Origin: JALZHR01 sp036389695
GTDB taxonomy: Bacteria; Acidobacteriota; Blastocatellia; Pyrinomonadales; Pyrinomonadaceae
DNA length: 54,452 bases
Direction: 5' to 3'
NCBI GenBank assembly: GCA_036389695.1
Contig: DASVWG010000291.1
Coordinates: forward strand, 1 to 54,452
The stretch's first letter is position 1. Each line of letters starts with the position of its first letter. Shown here piece by piece: positions 41,021-48,686 of this stretch. Both the position numbers and the translations under genes were made by a program. The notes under the pieces were generated by a model, which was not told the origin of the DNA, made no database searches, and saw nothing but the letters and a program-made list of their open reading frames with translations.

Positions 41021-41048
41021 GCGAGGATGGATGCAGGGAGAAGTGATG

Positions 41049-41103
41049 GTTGATAACTGATAACTGATAGTGAAAGAAAAACTATCAGTTATCAGTTATC
41101 AAC
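41049..41103. repeat. AACTGATA word-repeat palindrome
   Basis: A perfect 22-bp inverted repeat, 41049-41070 and 41082-41103, with an 11-nt loop, made of GATAACT words. One extra CTATCAGTTA word continues into the TAA stop of the VKOR gene (41110-41112). Confidence 0.9.
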
Positions 41104-41109
41104 TATCAG

Positions 41110-41553
41110 TTAATTCGTGCGCCAGAAGCGCGAAATCAGAGCGATAATGAAAAGCGTAAACGTGACGAGCGCCGAAAGCAGGCAGAATTGACAAAACGCG
41201 CCGATGACCATGCCCTGCAGATACAAAAGCCAGACGGTAAACGCCGTCATCAGGATGACCTGCACGCCGAAAAGCAGCCAGAATTTACGATTGACGAACG
41301 CCGTCAGAATCGCCAGCAGAAAAGCCGCGAAATAAGCCGCCGCGCCGTATAAAGCGAGCGGAATTCCGGCAATCGTCGCATACGGGCTGTTCAAAACCAT
41401 CTCGCAGCCTTCGAGAATACTGCACGGCACGGGGCGCGCGGTGTAATGCTGAATCGTCAGATAAAGCGCGTCGCCAAGCCCGATGAGCGTGACGACTGCC
41501 GCCACGACGGCAAATTTTTTAAACGGATTGAAAATCTTTTCGGTACTGCTCAT
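41110..41553 (-). CDS. Vitamin K epoxide reductase (VKOR) family protein
   Basis: A 147-residue membrane protein with four to five helices. The VKOR cysteines are seen: CSILEGC (loop pair, about residues 43-49) and CQFC (active-site CxxC, about 119-122). Bacterial VKORs reoxidise DsbA-like proteins and pass electrons to quinone, replacing DsbB. The DsbA-like gene lies 25 bases upstream, which fits this role. ATG 41553 is chosen; the longer frame would overlap the DsbA gene. The last word of the repeat palindrome provides the stop TAA. Confidence 0.9.
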   Translation of the reverse strand: MSSTEKIFNPFKKFAVVAAVVTLIGLGDALYLTIQHYTARPVPCSILEGCEMVLNSPYATIAGIPLALYGAAAYFAAFLLAILTAFVNRKFWLLFGVQVILMTAFTVWLLYLQGMVIGAFCQFCLLSALVTFTLFIIALISRFWRTN

Positions 41554-41578
41554 TTTTCGCTCGCTTCGATGAAAGCTT

Positions 41579-42382
41579 TTATTTATTCGTGCCCGCTTGA
41601 TTGGCGTTTCCGGCTGACGTGTTGGCGTTTGCCGGCGTCGCTGCATTGGATGCCGGCGGCGCGGTCTGCGTTGCGGCTTGCGTCTTTTGCAATTCGGCGT
41701 CGATTACCTGGCGGAAACGGTTAAATTCGACAGTATCTTCAAACGCTAGCTGTCTACCGTTTATATAAAAAGTCGGCGTCGAACCGACCTGCAGGGCGCG
41801 CGCGCGCTGCAAATCGGCGTCAACTCTGGATTTCGCTTCCATGCCCGCCATATCGGCGCTGAATTTCTGGACGTCGAGCCCGATTTTCTGCGCGTATTCT
41901 TCAAACGTTTTGCGATGGTCGGCGGCGGTCGTCCAGAATTGCTGGTTGGTGAAAAGCTGATTTTGCATTTCCCAGAATTTTCCCTGCAAGCCGGCGGCTT
42001 CGGCGGCAACCGCCGCGTCATAAGCTTTCGGATGAACCTGCGTCAGCGGCATATTGCGGAAAATTATTTTGATGCGGTCGCCGTAAGCGGCTTGAATCTG
42101 CTGAACTATCGGGTGCATCGAACCGCACGTCGGGCATTGATAATCGGCAAATTCTTCGATGACGACTCTTGCCGCCTGATTACCTTTGAAATGCGCCGGA
42201 TTCGCTCCCGGCGGAGCGCTCGCGTAATTCGGCGTATTGCTCGCATTGTTTGCCTTGTTTGAATTCGAGCCGCTGCGGGCGTTGTTGCCCGTCGAACTGT
42301 TGCCGCAGCCGCTGATAATGGCGACGAGCAAAAATAAACCCGTCAGGATAAAAAGAAAATTACTGTTTTTATTATTGTTCAT
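41579..42382 (-). CDS. DsbA-like thiol oxidoreductase lipoprotein
   Basis: A 267-residue exported protein. The signal ends in VAIISGC (lipobox-like ISGC), and an Asn/Ser-rich spacer of about 30 residues follows. The DsbA domain has CPTC in EEFADYQCPTCGSMHP (about residues 73-88) and the cis-Pro region VGSTPTFYINGRQL (about 201-214). It probably oxidises cysteines of exported proteins and is recycled by the VKOR encoded downstream. The tail is low-complexity (PPASNAATPANANTS). It starts just upstream of a word-repeat palindrome. Confidence 0.9.
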   Translation of the reverse strand: MNNNKNSNFLFILTGLFLLVAIISGCGNSSTGNNARSGSNSNKANNASNTPNYASAPPGANPAHFKGNQAARVVIEEFADYQCPTCGSMHPIVQQIQAAYGDRIKIIFRNMPLTQVHPKAYDAAVAAEAAGLQGKFWEMQNQLFTNQQFWTTAADHRKTFEEYAQKIGLDVQKFSADMAGMEAKSRVDADLQRARALQVGSTPTFYINGRQLAFEDTVEFNRFRQVIDAELQKTQAATQTAPPASNAATPANANTSAGNANQAGTNK

Positions 42383-42391
42383 AAATTGAAA

Positions 42392-42490
42392 TCATTTATC
42401 ATTTAACATCTAACACTTATCATTTTATATTTTATTCAACCTTTGAAATGCAAAAATTGATAAATGATAAATGATAAATGTTCAATGTCA
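42392..42490. repeat. TTTATCATTTAACA / GATAAATG word-repeat palindrome
   Basis: Imperfect arms 42393-42425 (TTTATCATTT, AACATCTAACA, CTTATCATTT) and 42457-42490 (GATAAATGATAAATG, TTCAATGTCA). The words belong to the same TAACATTTATCA set as the element at 31945. It lies between the dsbA gene and the dxs stop codon (TGA at 42488-42490). Confidence 0.75.
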
Positions 42491-44416
42491 TCGTAGTGTT
42501 TTCAGACGTTTTTTTCCGGCGCGGCGTTCTTCCAGAATGTCCAGGCTTTCGCGCACTTTATTATAAATTCCGTCGGCGTCCAGTCCGAATTTCGCCAGCA
42601 GAAGCTTCGGGTCGCCGTGCGTGACGATGCGGTCGGGAACGCCCATGCGCACCACTTTAACACTGTCGAGCATACCGTTTTCTTCCAAAAGCTCCATCAC
42701 GGCTGAACCGAAACCGCCCGCCAGATACGCTTCTTCGACCGTCACGATTAAACGCTTTGACTGCGCCAGCGCGAGAATCAATTCCGAATCGAGCGGTTTG
42801 ACGAAACGCGCGTTGACGACGGTCGTTTCGACGCCGTCTTTTTCTAGATTTCGCGCCGCTTCCACCGAAGGATAAACCATCGAGCCGTAAGCCAGAATGG
42901 CAATCTCGCCGCCGTCGCGCAGGATTTCGGCTTTGCCGATTTCCAGCAGCTTCGGCGCTTCGGAAATATCGACGCCGACGCCGTTTCCGCGCGGATAGCG
43001 AATCGCGGCGGGCGTGGGATGCTCAATCGCCGTCAGCAGCATATCGCGCATCTCGGCTTCGTCTTTCGGCGACATCAAAACGATGTTCGGATAACCGCGA
43101 AGATACGCAATATCGAGCAGCCCGTGATGCGTCGGACCGTCAGCGCCGACGATTCCGGCTCTGTCCATCGCAAACGTAACGTTTAAATTTTGCAGGCAGA
43201 CGTCGTGAATAATCTGGTCAAAAGCGCGCTGTAAAAACGTGGAATAAATCGCCGCGACCGGCTTTAAGCCTTCGCAAGCCATTCCCGCGCAGAACGTAAT
43301 GGCGTGCTGTTCGGCAATGCCGACATCAAACGCGCGGGCGGGATGTTTTTCGAGAATTTTGTCCAGACCCGTGCCGTCGGGCATCGCCGCCGTCAGGGCG
43401 ATGATCGATTCATCTTTGTCCATCAATTCGCACATCGTGCGCCCGAAAATTTCCGTGTACTGCGGCGGCGCGGGCTTGTTCGATTTTATCAATTTGCCGG
43501 TTTTCGCGTCGTAAGGTCCGGTCGCGTGATAAGCGTAATAATTTTTTTCGGGATTCGGAAAACCTTTGCCTTTCGTCGTCAGCGCGTGAACGATAACCGG
43601 ACCGTCATCGACCTTTTTCGCTTCTTCCAGCGCGCGCACGAGCATCGGCACATTATGTCCGTCGACGTAACCGATATATTTAAAACCCAGTTCATTGACC
43701 AATGCGCCGGGCAAAACCGCCGCCGCAATCGCGTCTTTGACGGTTTTCGCCGCTTTCCTGAGACGCTCGCCGAAACGCGGAACGCTTTCGAGCGTATCGC
43801 CGATTTCTTCTTTCAAATGCTGGTAGCTTTGCGCTTCCTTGATGCGATTCAGATAACGCGTCAGAGCGCCGACGGCGGGCGCGATGCTCATTTCGTTGTC
43901 GTTCAGCAAAACAATCAGACGCGATTTCAGATGTCCGGCTTGATTGATGGCTTCCATCGCCATTCCGCCTGCCAGAGACGAATCGCCAATCAGCGCGCAG
44001 ACGTGAAAATCCTCGCCTTTCGTATCGCGCGCAATCGCCATTCCGAGCGCGGCGGAAAGCGAAGTCGAAGCGTGTCCCGCGCCGAAAGTGTCGAATTCGG
44101 ATTCTTCGCGCCGCAGAAAACCGGAAAGACCGCCGTATTGCTTGATTGTATGAAGCTGGTCGCGTCTGCCCGTCAAAATTTTGTGCGCGTATGCCTGATG
44201 CCCGACGTCCCAGACTAATTTGTCCTGCGGCGTCTCGAAAACATAATGCATCGCCACCGCCAATTCGACCGCGCCGAGGCTCGCGCCCGTGTGCCCGCCG
44301 ACGCGCGAGGTGGTTTCGATAATAAACTGCCGCACCTCGTTTGCCACTTCCTGCAAATCCTCGACGCGCAATTGGCGCAAGTCCGCCGGTGAATTAATTT
44401 CAGATAAAAATCTCAT
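42488..44416 (-). CDS. dxs: 1-deoxy-D-xylulose-5-phosphate synthase
   Basis: A 642-residue TPP-dependent enzyme joining pyruvate and glyceraldehyde-3-phosphate at the first step of the MEP isoprenoid pathway. It has the full set of marks: GGHTGASLGAVELAVAMHYVF, the TPP-binding GDSSLAGGMAMEAINQAG...LNDNEMSIAP (about 140-175), AEQHAITFCAGMA (about 368-380), DRAGIVGADGPTHHG (about 417-431), and IRYPRGNG. The length is normal for the family. No other MEP gene is in the window. The last codon and stop abut the GATAAATG palindrome. Confidence 0.97.
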   Translation of the reverse strand: MRFLSEINSPADLRQLRVEDLQEVANEVRQFIIETTSRVGGHTGASLGAVELAVAMHYVFETPQDKLVWDVGHQAYAHKILTGRRDQLHTIKQYGGLSGFLRREESEFDTFGAGHASTSLSAALGMAIARDTKGEDFHVCALIGDSSLAGGMAMEAINQAGHLKSRLIVLLNDNEMSIAPAVGALTRYLNRIKEAQSYQHLKEEIGDTLESVPRFGERLRKAAKTVKDAIAAAVLPGALVNELGFKYIGYVDGHNVPMLVRALEEAKKVDDGPVIVHALTTKGKGFPNPEKNYYAYHATGPYDAKTGKLIKSNKPAPPQYTEIFGRTMCELMDKDESIIALTAAMPDGTGLDKILEKHPARAFDVGIAEQHAITFCAGMACEGLKPVAAIYSTFLQRAFDQIIHDVCLQNLNVTFAMDRAGIVGADGPTHHGLLDIAYLRGYPNIVLMSPKDEAEMRDMLLTAIEHPTPAAIRYPRGNGVGVDISEAPKLLEIGKAEILRDGGEIAILAYGSMVYPSVEAARNLEKDGVETTVVNARFVKPLDSELILALAQSKRLIVTVEEAYLAGGFGSAVMELLEENGMLDSVKVVRMGVPDRIVTHGDPKLLLAKFGLDADGIYNKVRESLDILEERRAGKKRLKTLR

Positions 44417-44864
44417 TTAAAGTTTTCCGCTCGAAATAGATACTCAAGTTTCGCATTTTAACTTGCCGCCGCGTCAATGTTCAATCGCAAACGACCGGAT
44501 TGCCAAACTATTTTCGGCAATAAATTTTATAAATCTTATGTTTGCCCGCGACAGGCGCAGGCTTGCAACTCACAGTTTCAGCTCTGCAATTCACAAGCCG
44601 GACGGTTGTAGCTGACGGTTGTAAAGCCGCTTTTCTCGAAAAATGCTTTATTTATAATGTGAATCTAACGCAAAAACGCCGGAAAAGCGGAAAACGGAAA
44701 GCAGAATCTTTTTGCATTTTGCATTTTACTCTTTGCGTTTTGCCTTATTTACATTTCTTTACACCCGTCTGGTAAAATACTTCGACCAAACGCTTTCGTT
44801 AAGCATCAAAAATAGCGGAAAGCAAAAGCCAACCAAAAAATTCAAGAGAGGTAACCAAAAAATA
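44417..44864. other. Non-coding gap between dxs and the Spy-like gene
   Basis: No credible gene. It holds a short repeated word (ACGGTTGTA, ACGGTTGTAAAG, about 44602-44625), the imperfect word palindrome 44668-44746, and a purine-rich ribosome site AGAGAGG ahead of the Spy-like start. Confidence 0.6.
44668..44746. repeat. Quasi-palindrome of GCAAAA/GGAAAA words
   Basis: Words CGCAAAAACGCC, GGAAAAGCGG, AAAACGGAAAGC are followed by inverted-type words TTTTTGCATTTTGCATTTT and CTTTGCGTTTTGCC. The arms are alike but much drifted. It lies upstream of the Spy-like gene. Confidence 0.55.
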
Positions 44865-45425
44865 ATGTCTTTAAAGAGAAAAATTCTTACCGGCATCACT
44901 TCGGGTCTTGCCGTTGCGGCTCTAAGCTCGTTTGCGATGGCGCAGGACAACCGCACCATGACGCAGCCGGACAATCAAAAATCGGAGCGTAAATGGGAAA
45001 AACGCGGTGACGGCGAACGTCGCGGCGGCAGATTCGGTCGCGGCGAACGTCGCGGCGGCGGTTTCGGGCTGCACGGACTCAGACAACTCAATCTGACCGA
45101 CGCGCAGAAAGAACAAATCCGCACGATTATGGAAAGCAAGCGCGGTAATCGCGAAGCCAATCAAACCCAGCGCGAAGAGCTTCGTCAAATCATCGAAGCC
45201 AAACACAGCGGCACGATTACGGCTGAGCAGGAAGCGCGTCTGAAAGCATTCCGCAGCGAGCGCCGCGAACAAATGCGTCAAACGCACGAGCAGATTCTGG
45301 CTATCCTGACGCCGGAACAGAAAACGCAGCTTGAACAAATGAAACAGGAAAGACAAAAACGTCGTCAAGAGTTTCGCCAAAATCGTCGTAATAAAACGAA
45401 CGAAACTCCGCAGGACGACAACTAA
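44865..45425 (+). CDS. Spy/CpxP-like periplasmic LTXXQ protein
   Basis: A 186-residue exported protein: a signal peptide (to about residue 26, SSFAMAQDN), a Gly/Arg-rich stretch (RRGGRFGRGERRGGGFG, about 43-67), then a helical region with LTDAQKEQIRTIMESKRGNR and LTPEQKTQLEQMKQERQ (about 154-170). These are LTxxQ-type motifs of Spy/CpxP chaperones, which bind unfolded proteins in the periplasm. ATG 44865 follows AGAGAGG; the frame is open upstream to 44712 but that part is word-repeat DNA. A strong terminator follows at 45453. Confidence 0.8.
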   Translation: MSLKRKILTGITSGLAVAALSSFAMAQDNRTMTQPDNQKSERKWEKRGDGERRGGRFGRGERRGGGFGLHGLRQLNLTDAQKEQIRTIMESKRGNREANQTQREELRQIIEAKHSGTITAEQEARLKAFRSERREQMRQTHEQILAILTPEQKTQLEQMKQERQKRRQEFRQNRRNKTNETPQDDN

Positions 45426-45452
45426 TCTTTTTTGGCTCTCCTCTAAAAAATT

Positions 45453-45484
45453 AAAGGCGCGGAAAATTCCCGCGCCTTTTTCAT
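45453..45484. terminator. Bidirectional rho-independent terminator
   Basis: AAAGGCGCGG (45453-45462), loop AAAATTC, CCGCGCCTTT (45470-45479), then TTTC. It serves the Spy-like gene and, read the other way, nth. Confidence 0.85.
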
Positions 45485-45497
45485 TTGAATCGAATTT

Positions 45498-46208
45498 TTA
45501 AATCTGCGTCTGCCCGTAATCGCAATATTCGACGAGCGGGCACGTTTCGCACAGAGGCTCACGCGGGCGACAGATTTTTCTGCCGAGCCGAATCAGATTG
45601 ACGTGCAGCGAATAAAATTTTCCCTGCGGCACAAGCTCGTCCAGAAGCGCGTGGGCTTTCGCGTCGGAAATTTTTTCGGGCAAAATTCCCATCCGTTTCA
45701 GCACGCGAAAAATATGCGTGTCGAGCGGAAAAACTTCTTTGTGACAGGCGAAAAGCAGAGTGCAGGCGACGGTCTTCGGACCGATGCCGCGAAACTGCGC
45801 GAGAAACCGGCGCGCTTCGGCGTCCGACATTTTCTCGATGAATTTAAGCGAAAGCGAGCCGCGCGTTTCCTTGATTTGCCGCAGAAGATTTTTGATGACT
45901 TTCGCCTTTTGATTAGCCAGACCGCCGAGCCTGATGGCGTCGGCGATTTCGCTTTCGTCAGCCTCAAGCACGGCGTCCCAGGTTTCAAAGCGCTTTTTCA
46001 AATTCTGAAAAGTCCGGCGACTGTTCGTATCTGACGTCGCCTGCGACAAAATAATATTGACGAGCATCGCCAGCGGGTCGCTTTTTCGTCCGGGCGAAGG
46101 CACGCCGAAGGTTCTTTCCAGATTTTGCACGATATACCGGAAAGGCTTTTCTTCCTTTATTTTTTCGACGATGGCAACGTGTTTTGCAGTTTCGGGCTTT
46201 ATGAGCAT
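45498..46208 (-). CDS. nth: Endonuclease III
   Basis: A 236-residue DNA glycosylase/AP lyase for oxidised pyrimidines. The helix-hairpin-helix region GIGPKTVACTLLFACHKEVF contains the catalytic Lys counterpart and is followed by LDTHIFRVLKRMG with the Asp. The [4Fe-4S] cysteines are CRPREPLCETCPLVEYC (about residues 212-228). The protein is about 25 residues longer than E. coli Nth, mainly at the N-terminus. It follows the PLP enzyme gene by 7 bases on the same strand, likely co-transcribed. Confidence 0.93.
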   Translation of the reverse strand: MLIKPETAKHVAIVEKIKEEKPFRYIVQNLERTFGVPSPGRKSDPLAMLVNIILSQATSDTNSRRTFQNLKKRFETWDAVLEADESEIADAIRLGGLANQKAKVIKNLLRQIKETRGSLSLKFIEKMSDAEARRFLAQFRGIGPKTVACTLLFACHKEVFPLDTHIFRVLKRMGILPEKISDAKAHALLDELVPQGKFYSLHVNLIRLGRKICRPREPLCETCPLVEYCDYGQTQI

Positions 46209-46215
46209 TTATAAA

Positions 46216-47391
46216 TCAAATTTTATCAAGCGCGCTTTCCAGATCGGAAATCAAATCCTGCGCGTCTTCGATGCCGACCGAAAGGCGAATCAAGCCGTCG
46301 GTCACTCCGGCTTTTAATCTCTGCTCGCGCGAGAGCGTCGCGTGCGTCATCGAAGCCGAATGTTGAAGAATCGTCTCGACGCTGCCGAGCGATGTTGCCA
46401 GCGTGCAGACTTCCACATTATTGACCATCCGTTTTCCTTCTTCCACGCCGCCGACGTCAAAAGAAATCATTCCGCCAAAGCCGTTCATCTGTCGTTTCGC
46501 GATTTCGTATTGCGGATGAGAAGTCAAAGCCGGATAAAAAACTTCTCTGACTTTCGGGTGATTGGATAACATATTCGCAATGGCGTATGCGTTATGATTG
46601 TGGCGCTCCATTCGCAAAGCCAGAGTTTTGATTCCGCGCAAAACAAGCCACGCGACCTGCGGCGCGATGTTGCCGCCGTGAAGCTTCGCGATTGTATGAC
46701 GCGCGCGGTCGACAATTTCACGTTTTCCGATTAGCAAACCGGCGGTCAAATCGCTGTGCCCGCCGAAATATTTCGTCGCGCTGTGAATGACGGCATCGAC
46801 TCCGAAATCGAGCGGGCGCTGGTTGAAAGGCGTCGCGAAAGTATTGTCGGCGACCGTGGCGATTCCTTTTTCCTCTGCGATTTCCACAACTGTGGAAAAC
46901 TCTGTGATTTTCAAAAGCGGATTCGAAGGCGTTTCAATCCAGAACAATTTTGTATTGGCTCGCGCGGCAATTGCATAATTTTCCGCGTTCGACGCATCGA
47001 TAAATGTCGTTTCGATGCCGAAATTTTCGGCTAGATGCAGCAGAAAATTGGTCGTCGTCGAATACATCGATTCAGGCGCGACGATATGCTCGCCGGTTTT
47101 TACCAAACTCAAAACCGCCGCCGAAACCGCCGCCATTCCCGAAGCGAGAGCCAGCGCATCTTCGCCGTTTTCGAGCTCGGCGACGGCTTTTTCCAGCGCG
47201 GCTTGCGTCGGATTTCCGAGCCGCCCGTAAAAATAGCCTTCCTTTTGATAATTATGAATCGCCGCGCCTTCGTCGGCGTCTGAAAAGGCAAAAACCGACG
47301 CGTTATAAATCGGCACGCTGACCGCGCCGTAATTTTCCGTTCGATTTTTGCCCGCGTGAACCGCTTTAGTAAAAAATGATTTTTCGCCCAT
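46216..47391 (-). CDS. Cys/Met-metabolism PLP enzyme (cystathionine gamma-synthase/lyase family)
   Basis: A 391-residue fold-type I PLP enzyme. YGRLGNPTQAALEKAVAELE (about residues 55-74), ALASGMAAVSAAVLSL, and the PLP Lys in IHSATKYFGGHSDLTAGLL (about 200-218) are as in cystathionine gamma-synthase, gamma-lyase and methionine gamma-lyase. These cannot be separated from sequence alone here, so trans-sulfuration synthesis or lysis are both possible. The arsI gene ends 12 bases upstream, so arsI, this gene and nth may be one transcript. Confidence 0.9.
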   Translation of the reverse strand: MGEKSFFTKAVHAGKNRTENYGAVSVPIYNASVFAFSDADEGAAIHNYQKEGYFYGRLGNPTQAALEKAVAELENGEDALALASGMAAVSAAVLSLVKTGEHIVAPESMYSTTTNFLLHLAENFGIETTFIDASNAENYAIAARANTKLFWIETPSNPLLKITEFSTVVEIAEEKGIATVADNTFATPFNQRPLDFGVDAVIHSATKYFGGHSDLTAGLLIGKREIVDRARHTIAKLHGGNIAPQVAWLVLRGIKTLALRMERHNHNAYAIANMLSNHPKVREVFYPALTSHPQYEIAKRQMNGFGGMISFDVGGVEEGKRMVNNVEVCTLATSLGSVETILQHSASMTHATLSREQRLKAGVTDGLIRLSVGIEDAQDLISDLESALDKI

Positions 47392-47403
47392 CGCCTCTCC
47401 GGA

Positions 47404-47952
47404 TTAGCAACAAGATTTTTCGCTGACGCGATTGATGCTAACCGGAACTGTTGCCGGAGCGCAACACGACGACGCGGAATCAACCGGATTTTCTTCTTCC
47501 GCCGTTAATTTAATCGGCGCGGTCGCCTCACTCGCCGCGCAGCACATCGAAGTTTCCGCCAGATTGTCTTCGAGAACGACAAAAACTTCCCATTCATTGC
47601 CGTCCGGGTCGTGAACCCAGGTTTTGTCCTGTAGGGCATAACAGCAGTTCGTCTGCATTTCGTCCTGCGTCGCCAAGCCTTTTTCAATCCAGCGCTCGCG
47701 CATCGCCAGAACGTCTTCGGTCGCGGCAACCTGTATGCCCAGATGCGACAAAGCGCCGCGTTCATTGAACGGATATTGATTAAGCGTTAAATTTAAAGGC
47801 GGATTCTGAACGTCGAATTTGGCATATCCGCTGCGGACTTTAGACGGCTCGATGCCGAGCATTTTTTTGTAAAACTCGATGCTTTGCTCGACGTTTTTCA
47901 CGTTGAGCGCCAGGTGCGCTTTTAATGTTTTGATTTCCGTATTATTTGACAT
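47404..47952 (-). CDS. arsI: ArsI/CadI-type C-As lyase (VOC superfamily)
   Basis: A 182-residue VOC-fold protein. It opens with HLALNVKNVEQSIEFYKKML. The trivalent-arsenic thiol pair is Cys98-Cys99 in the exact family motif TNCCYALQDKTWVHDPDGNEWEVF, and His18, His71 and Glu123 are the likely Fe(II) ligands. ArsI cleaves the carbon-arsenic bond of trivalent organoarsenicals; CadI-type relatives are cadmium-induced. The C-terminal tail carries extra Cys pairs (CCAAS, CCAPA, terminal CC) of unknown use, perhaps metal capture. It is divergent from arsR with a palindromic operator between them; the AGGAG ribosome site is good. Confidence 0.9.
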   Translation of the reverse strand: MSNNTEIKTLKAHLALNVKNVEQSIEFYKKMLGIEPSKVRSGYAKFDVQNPPLNLTLNQYPFNERGALSHLGIQVAATEDVLAMRERWIEKGLATQDEMQTNCCYALQDKTWVHDPDGNEWEVFVVLEDNLAETSMCCAASEATAPIKLTAEEENPVDSASSCCAPATVPVSINRVSEKSCC

Positions 47953-47975
47953 AATTTCTTTCTCCTTTAGTATTT

Positions 47976-47997
47976 CATATACGTTTTAACGTATATG
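47976..47997. promoter_or_regulatory. Palindromic operator between arsI and arsR
   Basis: CATATACGTT-TT-AACGTATATG, a perfect 10-bp inverted repeat with a 2-nt centre, 24 bases upstream of arsI and 72 bases upstream of arsR. ArsR-family repressors bind such AT-rich dyads. Its position can overlap the arsI -10 region. Confidence 0.7.
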
Positions 47998-48068
47998 TTC
48001 TATTCTCTTGTAACATCCCCAAAATTAATAGTCAAGACATTTTTGCAAAATTGTGGTAAATTTTTTTT

Positions 48069-48512
48069 ATGAGCGAAGATTTTCTTTTCGATTTGGAAAC
48101 TTTTTTTATGGCTCTGGCTGACAAAACGCGGCTGCGCCTTTTGAATTTAATGCGGCAGGACGAAGTCTGCGTTTGTTTTTTTACGGAAGTGCTAAGTGAA
48201 AGCCAGCCAAAGATTTCGCGTCATCTGGCTTACTTGCGAAATGCCGGAATCGTCGAAGCGCGCCGTGAGGGAAAATGGATGCATTATCGTATTATCGAGC
48301 CGGAAAACGATTACGCCGCGCAGGTTTTGCAGGATACGCTGGAATGGCTGAAATCGAACGAAGAGATGCGGAAAGATTATGAAAATCTGGCAATCGCCTG
48401 CTGCTCGCCGAGCGCGCCCGTGACGATTACGCGCGCGCCAAAACCGCACATATTCGCGGAAACAAATATAAAAGCGCCGGAAAGAGAACAGATGGAAACA
48501 TTTTTACTTTAA
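48069..48512 (+). CDS. arsR: ArsR-family metalloregulator
   Basis: A 147-residue ArsR/SmtB winged-helix repressor. The DNA-binding part is LADKTRLRLLNLM, TEVLSESQPKISRHLAYL, NAGIVEARREGKWMHYRI. The metalloid site is the EVCVCFF motif (Cys37, Cys39), as in arsenite-sensing ArsR. The long C-terminal tail (from about 112) has AIACCSPSAPVTITR, adding a Cys pair. It should repress the divergent arsI in the absence of As(III) or methyl-As(III). No clear ribosome site is seen before the ATG, only a T-run. Its 3' end overlaps the DUF5522 gene by 9 bases in opposite direction. Confidence 0.9.
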   Translation: MSEDFLFDLETFFMALADKTRLRLLNLMRQDEVCVCFFTEVLSESQPKISRHLAYLRNAGIVEARREGKWMHYRIIEPENDYAAQVLQDTLEWLKSNEEMRKDYENLAIACCSPSAPVTITRAPKPHIFAETNIKAPEREQMETFLL

Positions 48513-48686
48513 ATTGTTTTTCTCATCTTTCGGATAAGGGCAGTGGCGACAACCGTTATTGCAGCAGTAGCCGCGTTTGAGCAAAAAGTGCGCGGTTAAA
48601 ACCATTAAGCCATTTTCAAAATAATAATCGACGCCTTCGACCAGCTTTTCCTGTTTAGTTGTTTGTTTGGTTTTCGCCTGCTTCAT
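48504..48686 (-). CDS. DUF5522 family small protein
   Basis: A 60-residue protein with the family mark VEGVDYYFENGLMVLTAHF and the Cys-rich GYCCNNGCRHCPY (about residues 40-52), which looks like a metal-binding site. Function is unknown. Its start overlaps the end of tlyA by 32 bases in another frame, and its end overlaps arsR head-to-tail. The overlap suggests coupling with tlyA. Confidence 0.85.
   Translation of the reverse strand: MKQAKTKQTTKQEKLVEGVDYYFENGLMVLTAHFLLKRGYCCNNGCRHCPYPKDEKNNLK

Noticed and set aside
46216..47403. SAM riboswitch before the sulfur-amino-acid enzyme
   Set aside because: The gap to the upstream gene is only 12 bases, too short for any riboswitch.
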